From Calonectria ilicicola (Eukaryota > Ascomycota > Sordariomycetes > Hypocreales > Nectriaceae): a stretch of DNA of 64,000 bases. Below, piece by piece: positions 47,194 to 58,961 of this stretch; the first letter of the stretch is position 1; each line of letters starts with the position of its first letter. The position numbers and the translations under genes were made by a program. The notes under the pieces were generated by a model, which worked only from the letters and a program-made list of their open reading frames with translations, was not told the origin of the DNA and did no database searches. Location: assembly GCA_020809705.1 (NCBI GenBank), contig CP085828.1, positions 2,294,001-2,358,000 of the forward strand. Reading direction: 5' to 3'.

Positions 47194-48351
47194 TTTGATA
47201 GGGAATTTGGGTGGGCAGGACGGGATGTACACGTGTGTGTCCTTGTTCTGAATGGGCGACTGGTGTTGGAGGCTGAATTAAGACTTGAGGTTGATAGGTT
47301 CATTGGCCGACTTCGAAGCGGGTGTGATGATAGTTGCTGTGAATCACTGGTAGTTTGGTTAGGGACTATGAGTGGGGCTGTTTGTGGCGAGGGTCCAATG
47401 AACAGTTGATTAAATGGGATGGCGTCTTCCTGTTTGGGACTCATCAATGGCGCTGTGAATTAGTTATGTCCAAGAATTGTTGGATGAGCTACAAGGGGAA
47501 CGATTCCTTGAAGAAATGCAGGGGTGTTGCCTATTCCACAGGGGGCTAGTGCATCCGAATGTGGCGTTGGCTGTGGTGGCACAGCGATGTGATGTCATGA
47601 ACTGAGATCAAGCGTGCCGGCATCGTTTCCGCCCCTAGAATATCAGTTGATGCCTGCATGGCAGCTATTTTTTGGTGAAAGGATAATCAATCAATGTTTT
47701 TCGGTATGTTCTAGCATTCTTCGTCTCAGAGCATTGCATTTTTGTCGGTTTTGGCGAAAAGCTGCACCTGTTCTCTTTTACGCTTCCAGTTTTGACCCGC
47801 TCCGGTTTACGGAGTGATGCGTTGATCCAGGGTGATGTAAACAAAAGAAAAAAAGAATATACACTAAGCACTTATTTCAGTTGTGGCTGGTTGATCAGAG
47901 ATGTTCCAGTTTGGTGGTTTATTTTAAAGACGGGATTTCGGTTGAGATCTGCACAAATTCTCCATCATAACCGATACATCATTTTATCCCGCCTTTGGCT
48001 CGCTTGGCGGAGTACCTGCGGTCATTATTCGGCCCCTTACGCCGTAAGAGTCATTGGGGAGTGCAACCTACACCGTCACAAACAATCCTGTTGAGTTAGA
48101 ACTTGGAACGTATATCTGTCCAGCAAAATACCCGCCTACCTAGACATTACAGTGGATTGATCATCGGGCTATCTCACCAGTATACCCTCCATTCAATGCT
48201 CCAACTAGTGCCACGTGCACCAACATTGTTGTCCATCCATCGCACATTCAAATCGCCCCTCCCTCCGCTTGCCCGTATCTCAAGTCTGACACCGTTTTGT
48301 CACACCGACAACATCGCCAGCTTCAGCACCAGCATTCGATCAAAAACAACC
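47194..48351. promoter_or_regulatory. Divergent upstream region TDP1 / nucleotidase gene
   Basis: 1158 nt between two divergent start codons. No coding region is recognised. Both genes should take their promoters from here. Confidence 0.4.
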
Positions 48352-49211
48352 ATGGGCAGCACTAACGGAATGGACGCGAGCAAGCCAGTGCTCTTCTTGT
48401 ACGGCGCCCTTCTTATCTATTTTATCTGGATACATCTAACTTGGGCAAAGCGATATCGACAACTGTCTATATCCTAGAAGTAGGACCAACTGCCCCCCTT
48501 GAGCCTTATCTGCTGACTTCTTTTTAGGTGCCAAAGTGCATGATTTGATGGCCAAGCTCATCGATGAATATTTTTCCAAGCACCTAGATATTCCTCATGA
48601 GGAGGCGGTTCAGCTTCACAAAGACTACTATACTAACTATGGACTGGCTATCGAGGGCCTCATGCGACACCACCAGATTGATCCTCTTGACTACAACGCC
48701 AAGGTGGATGATGCTCTACCCTTAGAAGACATCATTAAGCCTAACCCTGAGCTTCGAGCGCTGCTCGAGGACATTGACACGAGCAAGGTAAGGCTTTGGC
48801 TTTTTACCAATGCCTACAAGACTCATGGCAAGAGGGTTGTCCGACTTTTGGAAATCAGCGAATTTTTCGAAGGGCTTACATTTTGCGACTACGGTTCGCA
48901 GCCATTGATCTGCAAGCCCGACCCCAGAATGTACGAGAAGGGTATGCGTGAGGCTGGCGTAGAGCGAAAGGAGGACTGCTACTTTGTTGGTGGGTTAAAC
49001 CACTCAATTGTTGACTATTACACATCGACTAACGTTTCCAGACGATTCTTACCTCAACTGCTCAAAGGCGAAGGAATTTGGGTGGACCGCCGCTCATTTG
49101 GTTGAAGAGGGGCTCAAGGCCCCTCCAACCCCCGCATCGCAGTTCCAGATTCAGCATCTGCGAGAACTTCGGGACATCTACCCCCAGTTTTTCAAATCGA
49201 AGTCCGCCTAA
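48352..49211 (+). CDS. HAD-superfamily pyrimidine 5'-nucleotidase (SDT1/PHM8-like)
   Basis: Predicted cytosolic Mg-dependent phosphatase that removes phosphate from nucleoside monophosphates, with a role in nucleotide salvage. Exons 48352-48398, 48451-48479, 48528-48989 and 49042-49211 give 235 residues. The catalytic motif DxD is visible as FFDIDNCLY with D17 and D19, split by the first intron. Motif II is in LWLFTNAYKTH (the T/S and the following N), the motif III lysine is in CKPDPRMYEK, and motif IV is CYFVDDSYLNC across the last intron. The tiny second exon of 29 nt carries the catalytic aspartates, so simple gene finders may lose it. Yeast Sdt1 and Phm8 share this layout, and which of the two it corresponds to cannot be decided. 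Confidence 0.93.
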
Positions 49212-49902
49212 GCGTTGTATCATATCAGTGGCATGATATGCTCGACTTGATGGTCTCGCAAATCATATTATTTTTGGGCGATAGTCATGAGGCACACGTG
49301 GCATGAAGAAAGATGTTGGATAGAGATAAGTGGTAGATGGCAGCGTTTTGGGCGCCTCTCATGGGATAGATAGATAGTATTGGCTTATCCGGATAGAGAA
49401 TACATACTTGATGGCTGTAATTCCCAACATACATACAGTATCAATCCCCACACTTTCCAGTAGGGAAGATGAAAGGAGCAGTATGATTTATTGCTGTCGA
49501 TAGGTCCAAGTGTTATCTTCCACTATTCACAAACCCGCGATTTAGGCTATTGCTATTTTGTACAGTAGAGGTGTCGCTCTACATGTAGGAAGTCTTATGA
49601 CAAGAGTTAGTTGATTACCACCCCATCACTGTATTGGCCCACAAAATCAGGAACGTGGCATGCCTGCTCGTCCCCTGGCGGGCCCATTTTCCGTTCAATG
49701 CTTGGCTGACTCCGGGGTCAATCCGTCTCTGCGCCTGCTTCTTCTATTGAGAGCCGCGGACGCGGTCTTCAAACCGCATGAGTTTTGTGAGGAACTATGG
49801 GAAAACCTTAGTGGAGCCATTTGTGTAGCTGGCACCTCTCCACTCTTCATTTGTTTTTCGTAATTTGTTGGATACCCACAGACAGGCTCTCTAAACCATG
49901 AA
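49212..49902. other. Convergent 3' spacer
   Basis: 3' sides of the nucleotidase gene and MED21. No additional gene is supported. Confidence 0.5.
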
Positions 49903-50433
49903 TTAGGGTCGTCGAATGCTTCGAATGACTGTGTCGAGCTCTGCAAGAATCTGATCCTTCTCCTTGATGGCCTCCTGTCGCTGAGCTTCAGCAATTTTCA
50001 GATCATCCTCTAGCTCCCTAATGCATCGTTCCTGGTCTTTTTCGCTGTTGTCAAGGCCGGGGAGTGACGAAATCAAGACTTCGATTTGTTGTTCTTTAAT
50101 GATGAGATCTCGTGATAATTCGACCATGCCGGCGCGGAATTCGTCGGCGGGAAGGGGATCGACTATGCATTGTTTAGTTACGTAGAGCTGGCGAGCATGG
50201 TTTGTGACGAATAATACCTTCTTTCTGGCTTGGCTCTTGCTTCACATCGCGGACTTTGTCATTGGGGCTGAGGGTTTCTAGGTCATGCCGTCGGTGGACA
50301 TAGTGTAGGCAAGCAACAAATTGCTGCGCCAACTGCAGAGATGTGTCAATAATAATACGGCGTGAAATATATATGGGAAATAGACGCGCACCTCGTCAAC
50401 GGCGTCTTGCAACTGCGTTAACCTGTCGCCCAT
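49903..50433 (-). CDS. MED21: Mediator complex subunit 21 (Srb7)
   Basis: Subunit of the Mediator middle module, which links activators to RNA polymerase II; in yeast it forms a heterodimer with Med7. Exons 50433-50392, 50332-50218 and 50162-49903 give 138 residues. The family N terminus [16 protein letters not shown] is intact but split by the first intron, and it is followed by [15 protein letters not shown]. The second half is a long coiled coil ([18 protein letters not shown], then [12 protein letters not shown] and further heptads), as expected for the Med7/Med21 hinge. It shares a 507-nt divergent upstream region with SEC62. Confidence 0.94.
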
Positions 50434-50940
50434 GATGATACTGGTTGAGGGCAACGACCTTGCGATCGCGTCGCTTGCGCCGAGCTAAAGGTCCGCCAAA
50501 ACCAAATGCGCCAGATCACGTGACACACAAACCGATGGACGTTAACGGTTTTAATCTTGTTAAATCATTATTGGATTTATGCTACGATAAAGGAACTACG
50601 TTTTATAATGCTCCTTAATATTATAGGATGCTTTTTTTTTTGTGCTCTCCATGCATCCTGAATCACACCTGCCTATTTCTTTACCCTTAGAAACTGTCAG
50701 AAAGGTCACTACCGTCATTGGAGGGCCGGGCTCGATTAGATGTACCGTATCACGTGATGATAAGACTGGAGGACACTCTGGCCCCGGCGCAGGGGCAGGG
50801 AAGCTTACTTTAGACGACGTATCTCCATTAGTAGCACCACAACGTCTACTTTAGTTTCGTGGCCTTCTTATTCTCTCCTTCATTGTCCCGTTTGCCTACG
50901 TTTTAATTATTCTTGACACTCTTTCTTAGATTTCACGAAC
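50434..50940. promoter_or_regulatory. Divergent promoter MED21 / SEC62 with two CACGTG sites
   Basis: CACGTG cores at 50517-50522 and 50751-50756 (the second in the palindrome TCACGTGA) flank an A/T-rich centre that includes a T run near 50632-50641. The arrangement is compatible with bHLH (Cbf1-like) binding on both sides. Function is inferred from the motif only. Confidence 0.45.
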
Positions 50941-52209
50941 ATGGCAACCCCGCCTCCCCAACCAGGCCAGATGCCTGGTCCTGGCCAAATTCCGATGCCC
51001 GTCCCTGGCCAGCGCCCAACCCCCGAGCAGATCCAAGCGATGCAGCGACAACTAGCCATCGACGCTGAGAAGGCAGGCATGACCGTCCCAGAATTCGTCG
51101 AGCACATTAGGAGACAAGCCCAGGCCCAACAGATGCGAATGCGCCAAATGCAAGCTCAGCAACAACAAGGTGGTCAGCCTGGTCATGCTCATCCTCATCC
51201 CCACCAACACCCGCACCCTCAAGGTGGCCAAGGTGGCCCTCAACCAATTGCGCCTGGACCACCAAACCCCAAGGGTCTTGCAGTTGCGGCGTTCCTCCGA
51301 AGCCAGGACTTGAAGCCCCGAACTGTCATCTTGAATGGCGAGCGCAAGGATATGTTCAGAGGTAGGTTGTATTATTTGCGCCTGCATTTAGCTGTTGCTG
51401 ATTCACGATAGTTATGCGAGCTCTTCGCGCGTTGCAGTCCCCAGCCTATGAGAAGGCCCGCAAGAAGAACCCCCTCCTTCCAGAAATCACCGACCGAGCT
51501 TCGCTTGAGAACACCTTCAAGCTGCTCCCCCTCAGCATGCTCGCCTTGCGCGTGTCTAAAATTGAGCCCGAAGCTGGTCCAAACGGGAAGAAGCCCAAGC
51601 GTGTCAAGGGACAGTGGAACGTCAGGATTGAGCAGCAGCAAGATGCCCAAGACGAGATGTACTACGTGTGGCTGTACGAGGGAAGTCAGATCATGCGCAA
51701 AGTTTATGCTGGTCTTGCTCTGGTTGCCATCTTTGCCATTGTCCTCTACCCTCTGTGGCCTCTGGTTCTCCGACAGGGTGTCTACTACCTGAGCTGGGGT
51801 CTGCTTGGTCTCCTTGGTCTGTTTTTCTTGATGGCAATTTTCCGTGTAATTCTGTTCTGTGTTACCTACTTTGTCACTCCTCCTGGTTTATGGCTCTTCC
51901 CCAACCTGTGGGAAGATGTTTCTTTCATGGATAGTTTCCGACCTGTGTGGGCCTGGCACGAGGTGAGTTTCTCTAGGAGACTTAAACGGAAGCAATTTAC
52001 TGACATAGGTTCAGACTGAGAAGCCCAAGAAGAAGAAGAAGAAGGCTGCCGCAGCTGCCGCCGCCAACTCCACTGTCGCCGCAGCAACTGGACAGGTTGC
52101 TCCAGCTTCCGCAACTACCACTGGTACTGATACTCAGGTCAACACTGGCGGAGTTCAGCAGCGACAATATGTAGCCCCTAGGGTGGAGGAACTCGCGGAT
52201 GATGAGTAG
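50941..52209 (+). CDS. SEC62: ER protein translocation subunit Sec62
   Basis: Membrane subunit of the Sec62/Sec63 complex that supports post-translational import into the endoplasmic reticulum. Exons 50941-51361, 51412-51962 and 52009-52209 give 390 residues. The N-terminal 110 residues are rich in P, Q, G and H, including an HP-type repeat at about residues 82-94. The Sec62 cytosolic domain starts at about PKGLAVAAFLRSQDLKPRT. The two membrane helices are visible as KVYAGLALVAIFAIVLYPLW and, after a short loop, YLSWGLLGLLGLFFLMAIF. The FPNLWEDVSFMDSFRPVW block is conserved in the family. The C terminus has a KPKKKKKK run (ribosome or Sec63 contact in other species) followed by A/T-rich sequence and an acidic end. 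The short third exon is required for this tail. Confidence 0.95.
51184..51222 (+). repeat. Histidine-proline coding repeat in SEC62
   Basis: CAT/CAC and CCT/CCC codons alternate, giving HAHPHPHQHPHPQ. Synonymous codon mixing shows it is kept at protein level or is an old expansion. Confidence 0.8.
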
Positions 52210-52732
52210 ATGTCACAAAAAAAATTGGGGTTGACGGGTGGCGTTAATGGATTATGTACCAACATTTCTGGGAACTTGCTGTTTATGTCGTAGAGTTGGT
52301 TATCATAGCAGGTAATAACATGGTTGTGTTGGTCTTGAACCAATCGGGAAGTATTGCATATATGTATTTTGTTCTTGGCTCGAATTTGACCAATAACTTG
52401 GGAATATTTATTACACATCCACTTTTGTTCAAATATTAGTAGGGAATGGCCTGAGGGTGTGCCCAGGCTCGTGCTCGTACCAGTAAGTTCCTTGATGATG
52501 CAACAGGAGCGTCACAGACACAGCTAAGAAATGCGCATATCCTATCACATTGTCTCTTGCGAGATCTAAGCAAAAAGCAAGCTACGACTTCTTGGCGACC
52601 AGAACGGCTCGCCAGATCGGTAGAATCAAGTCATCTTGCCCTCCTCCCACCAAGCTTTTTTTTCTTTTCGTGAGAAATCTAGGTATTGAAAACAAATGAA
52701 ATATAACCAATCACCTCTGACGCCAAGGCCTC
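52210..52732. other. Convergent 3' spacer SEC62 / GNAT gene
   Basis: No gene is supported. A short T run is present near 52659-52667. Confidence 0.5.
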
Positions 52733-53367
52733 TCAACTCATTGTAGATTCTTGTAGATTCTTATAGAAAAAAGTGCCGTCCTTCAACTCCCCTGACGGAC
52801 TGAAAGAGTATTTGGGTATCCGACCTACCTCGATATAGCCGAATTTTATGAAGAACTCTTCTGCAGGACTGCCAGTTTCCGTGTCGAGGAGCTGGAAGAG
52901 GGTTAGCAGGCATAGATGGGGCGGCAAAATCTGGGCATCGTGCAACTACTCACCAGCATTGTCCTGCCGCGTTTTGCCGCTTCGACTTCGAGGGCGGCCA
53001 TGAGGGTTTCGGCGCCGCCCTGGCCCTGGAAGTTTTTGTGGATGAGAAGTTTCTCGACTTGGCCGCGAAAAGGGCCCGTCTCGGAGTAAGGGAGGTCGAG
53101 CATGACGACGCCCATGACTTCTTGACCCTTGACCCGCGAGCCGGGCTCGGACTCGTTGAGGAGGATAAAGATGAGACGCTTGGACTCCTTGGCCTCATTG
53201 ATGCGTTCCTTCCACCAGAACAACAGCTTCTCATGAGACAAGGGCGGGAGGAAGGTGGCGATGGTGCGGTCGTGGGTGATGCATGAGGCGTGGATGGCAG
53301 CCAGGTAAGGAACTAGGTGGCCGTGCTGGTCCGGGGAGAAGAGGGCTACGGTGCCTGATCCAGACAT
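52733..53367 (-). CDS. GNAT-family N-acetyltransferase
   Basis: Acetyl-CoA dependent acetyltransferase of unknown substrate, 190 residues from exons 53367-52954 and 52891-52733. The core shows the beta-4 strand VMGVVMLDLPYS, then VEKLLIHKNFQGQGGAETL, in which QGQGGA is the acetyl-CoA pyrophosphate-binding motif A. LLLDTETGSPAEEFF and FIKFGYIEVGRIPKYS form motif B. This is the layout of bacterial and fungal small-molecule acetyltransferases, including antibiotic-resistance types, but nothing fixes the substrate. The intron interrupts the beta-5 strand, and its removal restores the TMLLLDTE sequence. Confidence 0.9.
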
Positions 53368-56300
53368 GATGGAGCTGAATCGGCGACGAATTGGCGGGGT
53401 TGTTTAGAGGCAAGTTTCCTTGGTGACTGAACTGGGCTGGTTGGCTTTTGTGTTTGTGGTTTTTTTTGGTGATAATGCACACCGCATCAACCTTGGCAAG
53501 CGCTGTGCAAGGATGCGCAGTCAAGGTCGGACAAGACAGAGGCTGTCACAAGACTGTTAGTTGGTATTTATGGCTAAGGCGCCTGCCGCGTGTGTAGCGG
53601 GCGTGGTTATGCTGACGCTGGCTTGAGGGGATACCGATTGCGACTTGGGCAGCTCAGGTTTTAACTTAGTTGCGTGGTGGAATCAATCGAGCGACGGACG
53701 AAGGAAGGAAGGACTGGATTGGATTGGGATAGCTTAAACAGGCGAAGCGGGGAATGTAAGATTTGGCAGGTAGCGGAAGAGGCCGAGATGGCAGGAGTAA
53801 GTCAATCACGGCTGACACAATGGGATGGGTGAATCAATTCGACTTGCAAGCAAACGGCACCATGGCCATAATTTTTTTTCTCTCTGCGATGATTTTCGTT
53901 TCAATTACCACCACGCCGCCAATCTCTCGGCCTATGGCTTGAGCTGGCGCCCACTCTCCTGCTCCTGCTCTCCACACCACCCAGCAGGCACACCGCACTA
54001 ACTGCCATGTACATGTACGGGTGCCAAGTTGAAACGTCCAATGAGCCAGCGCCATGGCGTTACCAGCCCACCACTGCCGCGCAGTCCAGGTGCATTTTCG
54101 CCCGCGCGCCGGTGTGTACCTGACGTATTTTGCATCAGGGGAGGGGCAGTAGCAGCAGCAGCAGCATGGGGCAGCGACAGGATGGGGCAGTTGGCTCCAA
54201 GCTGCAGAGCCAAGCTGGAGGCCGCTCAACTGCCCTTGTTTCGACAACACGGGTAAGTAAATTCAAGCAAGGTAAAGTAAAATAAACCTGAGGTTCAACC
54301 AAGGGCATGCCCTCGGTTCTCAGTATGGATAGCAAGATGAGAACAAGGCCAAGCACATATCGCAGATTGCAATAAATGCTTCCTTCCCGCTTTACACTAC
54401 ACCGCCGGAGCCACCATTCTCCAATTTTCATATCAATGTGGCATGGTTTGGAATTGGGCTATCCGCTGTCAATTCTCATGATATCAATATGAGAATACCC
54501 TCTTCCCGCGTGCGTCGAGGAAAGCGGAAGCCGGACAGCTAGAAACTTGGGTAGATTCTCTAGTCGCGTGGACTCATGGAACCCATTTAGCCATCTTATC
54601 TACTTGGGCTATTGCTCTCGCCGCGGTGCCGTTTCGAGGTCGAAGTGCAACTATAAGAAACGGTCAACATACTAAGTTGAGTCACGCATGTTACGTATCG
54701 GTAAGATACTGTTAACCAGGATATCTCCTCGCAGATCTGCGCTGGGTTTCAACTTGCAAGGCGCCCTAGATTTACGGAAAACCGAGAGTGTCAGCTATAT
54801 TCTGTTTGCGACCAGGGACTCAACGGTGCATAGCCACGTCAAAAACACTCACTTTGTTGTTACTGACTTGCGATTGAAAGTGGGTTGCTTAAACTAACAC
54901 AGGCTGATATACTTGGCCGCGGGACAGAGAAGCGAATCCTTTCACATCACTGCAGCCGGCTATTGGGCAGTTTATAAGCCACCATCTGCCATGTGTGGCA
55001 CCGCACTTTCTTATCCAGCTTCCTGTTTAAGCCATGGCACGCGAACAGAGAGTCAAGTAACTAATGCATGCATAGGCTCACCAGTGACGTACACCTACGT
55101 GTACAGACGCGAAGTGAACTCGTAACGTGAGGCATTATTTGGACCGTGAATTGGATTGCGTTGCGACACCCTGCCTAGCATCTTGCTGAATTGGTCCTCA
55201 ATTGTCACCCTCAGGGTGGACTCGGCCCATGATCGACAGACAAGGCAGATGCAACCGTTTGCGGCAATCATTGCAGTTAAGCGAAAGACGGGTACCTGGG
55301 GACAAAGTCATGCAACACCCTGGTTCCAGGAAGAAGCATACTGCAACTTCTTAATAAACATCCGTTATCGGTGCCATGAGAAAACTGTGCCCCGCCTCAT
55401 GACAACCTCGACATGAGGTGTCACCAGCTGAAGGCATGGCCTCAATGAGGCGCATGCTGCCAGACCGCAGTACACCGTTGCATATCTTTACAATGGAAAG
55501 GGCCGTGTTTATCTCTTCTCACTTGGAGGGTAGTGGAAACCGTCAATCAACTTTCTGTTTGTTTGAAGCGTCATTCGAAGCCATCATGACAACCAATCAC
55601 CCGATATCCATAAAAAAAAAAACTCCCCGTGCCTAAATGCAGTGCTTACATTTCTTACGCACATGCTGTCGCGGCCTTGGGCTCACGATTCCACAAGCGC
55701 GCTCTCCAACTCTATCTAAGTCTTGTTTTCTCTCGGCTCAAGGTTACCGATCAACCCCTGCTGCATGCGCATTCCTGACTCCCATCATCGCTCACATCCC
55801 CAGTGGCTTCCAGCACACCATGTTAACGCCCTTCACACCCACAGCATGTTCCCAGGAGGGGTGCCGTGTGATTCAAGCCGGGCAGCTGTCTTACCGGGAA
55901 CGCCGCTATTTCTGCATTCAAATTACTACTTGCGAATGACCCCTCCCTCATTCTAGATACAATGTCATGTTGAAGAAGATTGTCTGCAATGCTAAAACCA
56001 GCAAATAGAGTCTTTTGTGTGCTTATCCCCCCGCAAACAAACCCCGTCCTCATGCGCTCTCCAAACTCTCATTACATCCAGTCTCCGCCATTTCCCAATT
56101 GAGATGAAGTTGCGTGGTTTGCTGACAGCCCGTGGTTAGTTTTCGTCAGCCAAACAGACGCCTGCTAGCACCCCCATCTTGCCCTGTTTGGGCAAATTGT
56201 GAATCCCAGGGCGCTGCGAGGCTGGTCCAAAGTTGTGGACGAGGCTTTTCGTCATGACTCACGCAAACCTCCCCGATGACCGTATTACCCAGACGTGATG

Positions 56301-56603
56301 CTACGTAAGACAATCGCCTATGACCAAGCCGTGGTGCGAACCATGTTACTGCTGTTGGTTGCCTGACTTCTGTTACGACTCGTTGCATGCGTGATCCAAG
56401 GCATCAAGTATAAAGAGACGAGCTTAGAACCCATGATGGGGTCTTGTTTTTAGCAGACGCAGACAACATTCAACAATACACACCGAGGCATCACACCAAC
56501 TATTGCATAATTCTGAACTGCTCACATATTTAATCAACTCCCCTCTACTTTGATCTCTTTATCTTATACAAACCGATCAATCTACAAAATCCTTCAATTC
56601 AAA
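53368..56603. other. 3.2 kb gene-poor spacer
   Basis: No coding region is supported. CAG/CTG-type repeats are near 54151-54166. The right end (56400-56603) looks like a promoter and leader for the small gene at 56604, with TATAAAGA at about 56410 followed by an A/C-rich leader. Confidence 0.45.
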
Positions 56604-56860
56604 ATGTCGGGTGTTCAGGGTTCCTCCAACGCCATGTCTAGCTGTGAGTTTCCCGCAAACCTTGTGGTCAACCAACATGAGTGCTAACGCTTAGTCTTTA
56701 AGCCTCTTCCCAACCTCTCAACCCCGAGACCGCCTCCGTTGTATCATATTCTTCCACAACGGCCTTGCTCAACGGCAAAAAGGAATCTAAGCCGGCTCCA
56801 ATCGACGTCAAGAAACTCCAGGAGCAAGCCCTCAAGTCTCAAGTCCGATTCTGCATGTAA
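56604..56860 (+). CDS. 65-aa small hypothetical protein
   Basis: Exon 1 (56604-56643) and exon 2 (56703-56860) are joined by a 59-nt intron with a GTGAGT donor, a GCTAACG branch-like site and a TTTAAG acceptor. A closer TTAG acceptor at 56693-56694 would shift the frame. The product is rich in S, P and K with no signal peptide or membrane segment. It contains a helix-prone DVKKLQEQALKSQ stretch and ends VRFCM. The A-rich context (CAAAATGTC) and a TATA-like box about 190 nt upstream favour a real, possibly strongly expressed gene. I recognise no family. Confidence 0.6.
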
Positions 56861-57290
56861 TTAGCGGCCTGCGACCGCTACCTTGATATCGGGATATGGC
56901 TTACTTCTGTATCTTTTAAAATCTAGCAGCCGACTTGTTCGATTGCTAGATCCACAAAAACAATTCCATGATGGTGGTTACTGATTCGGGCCGGGACCGG
57001 TTTGGAATTACCGGTACCCTCGCCCACGGTATAGAAGGAGAGGCTATTATATGCTGGATGATGGGTGATTGGCTTATTTCACTTCAAAGAGAATGAATTT
57101 GTTCGAGTCTACTACAGAAACTAGTCCTGGCACAAATAAATATATCTGTTTCGTGGGGAAAATGTCTGAGACTGAAAACTAAACGAAGAAGATGACGTGA
57201 GTCCTCTGGGTATCTTTCTTGTGGTATGATAGCGAACCATCTAGAGTTGAAGTAATAGCCCCGTATCTTACAGCCTTGATTGTGTGCATC
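56861..57290. other. Convergent 3' spacer
   Basis: 3' sides of the 65-aa gene and ASK1. Nothing else is recognised. Confidence 0.5.
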
Positions 57291-58695
57291 TTAAAAACTA
57301 TCATTGAGAATATCCTCGTTCATCTTAACCATACTAGGGCTGTACTCTGACGAGTTGGGATCCTCGCCAGCGTCCAGGAGAATATCTCCTACGATTCTCT
57401 GGCTTGCCTCTCGTGCTGTAAAAAAAAAAAAAAAAAAGTAACCATTAGCTTTGTAATTTATTGACTTGACCATTGTAAGCACATACCTGGAGTTTGTAGC
57501 AGTTTGGAAGGAGGCAAAGCAAATTGAATTGTTTTGGGTGGGCTCATGCCAACAATGTCCTCGTCTTCGTCGCTCTCCCAGTCAATCTCGTATTTCTTCT
57601 TTTCACTGGCCATGCTGCTTTCATCGGCAAAAACATCCCGTGTTTTCCTGGCAGTCGCTGGCGTCTGCACGCTGACACCTGGTGTTCGTGGCCCTTGCGT
57701 TGCCGCTGCCAGACGCTCTCGCGCTTTGGTTTTGACTGGCGACATGAACGCCTCGCTGCGCAGCTTGGGGACGGAGATTTCAGGCGATGACATTGGCGAA
57801 TCTTGCCAAGCGGGCGTTTCCTTCTTTGGCTGGTTGCCTTTGAGCGGGGAAATGCGCAATGCTGGCTTGTGGGGTGTGGCCTGGATACGGTAGTTCTTGT
57901 CCAAGACCCTGTGCAATAAGGGGTCCCTGGCGCGCTGTATCGATTGCTGAATACTGTGCTCATCCTCAATCATGCGCCCAGGCGTTAATGCCAGGTCTGG
58001 CAATCTGGCGGTGTGCTGTGCGAACAAGATCGTCGAGTCCTCGTTGTCCTCTAGCACTGTCGTGTGTTGCTCCTCATCTTCCATTTCCCGCTTCATCGTC
58101 TCGTAGGGTGACTCGAGGCGCGAGAATATTGTTTTGGTGGTCGAAGGCGGGCGAGGAGTGCTACCTGATAGCTCGGCATCGTCGAGGAGCGAGTCCTCGA
58201 TTTGGTATGTCGAGTGCTCTGCTCCAGGCTCTGCTGTAGCATCTTCCTCGCCATGTTGTGCCGTGTAGTCTGCTGTTGTCTCATCTCTTACTGCCGTGCT
58301 CTCTTCAATTTGGCTTGTTTCTTCGTCGTTGGCGAGCTCCTCGTAACCGGACAGGGATACATTGGCAGAGGCCTCGAAAAATTGCTTCCAGAACTGCGAT
58401 CTAGTTAGCGACACGACCAGGTCGTATTATGCAAGGGTGTGACCTTTGACGCCTCCCAAACTGCACGGGAATGATCTCCATATTGTTCAACTAGAGGCAG
58501 GATGCTTGTTGTGACGATGCGATGTGACTTGCTAAAGTTGTGGTCGATTTCTACATTGCTGGTGAGCCGACAACATCCAGGATTGCATGAGTAAAGGGCG
58601 CGCTTACCTTGTAGTGTCAGGGTAATGGATTGCTCTAGTCGTTCCAGCTCTTCCGTAAGTGTTAAGCTACGGGGCGCGACGCTTTGTCGAGACAT
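57291..58695 (-). CDS. ASK1: DASH/Dam1 kinetochore complex subunit Ask1
   Basis: Subunit of the fungus-specific DASH ring that couples kinetochores to spindle microtubules. Exons 58695-58608, 58550-58444, 58393-57487 and 57415-57291 give 408 residues. The Ask1 family region is the first 85 residues: LTEELERLEQSITLTLQ, EIDHNFSKSHRIVTTSIL and KFWKQFFEASANVSLSGYE. The rest is disordered, with many S/T-P sites (for example SPYETMKRE, TPGRMIEDE, PMSSPEIS), consistent with Cdk regulation known for yeast Ask1. Near the C terminus is the conserved EIDWESDEDEDIVGMSPPKT segment. The last intron has a T17 tract directly before its ACAG acceptor. The downstream partner on the same strand is the gamma-tubulin complex gene, whose 3' end lies 266 nt upstream of this start. 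Confidence 0.94.
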
Positions 58696-58961
58696 GGTGC
58701 CGAATGAATTGTACCGGCGGCTGCCAAGCGGTGTTGTGTTGGTAACAATGAATTATACGCGTGGAGACGCGATGAGGGGCAGTTTAAGGTGTCCAACCGG
58801 GCCGGAATGGCTTTGGCGGGGTTCAGGCCACATGCTGATCCACCAACATGTACATAGGTGCTTCTCGCTCTCTAGGCCCTGAAATCATTTCAAATCATGT
58901 TTCTTTTTTTTTTTGGTTATTATCTGATTCTTTTAAAGACCATGTCAAACGAATTTCGTAT

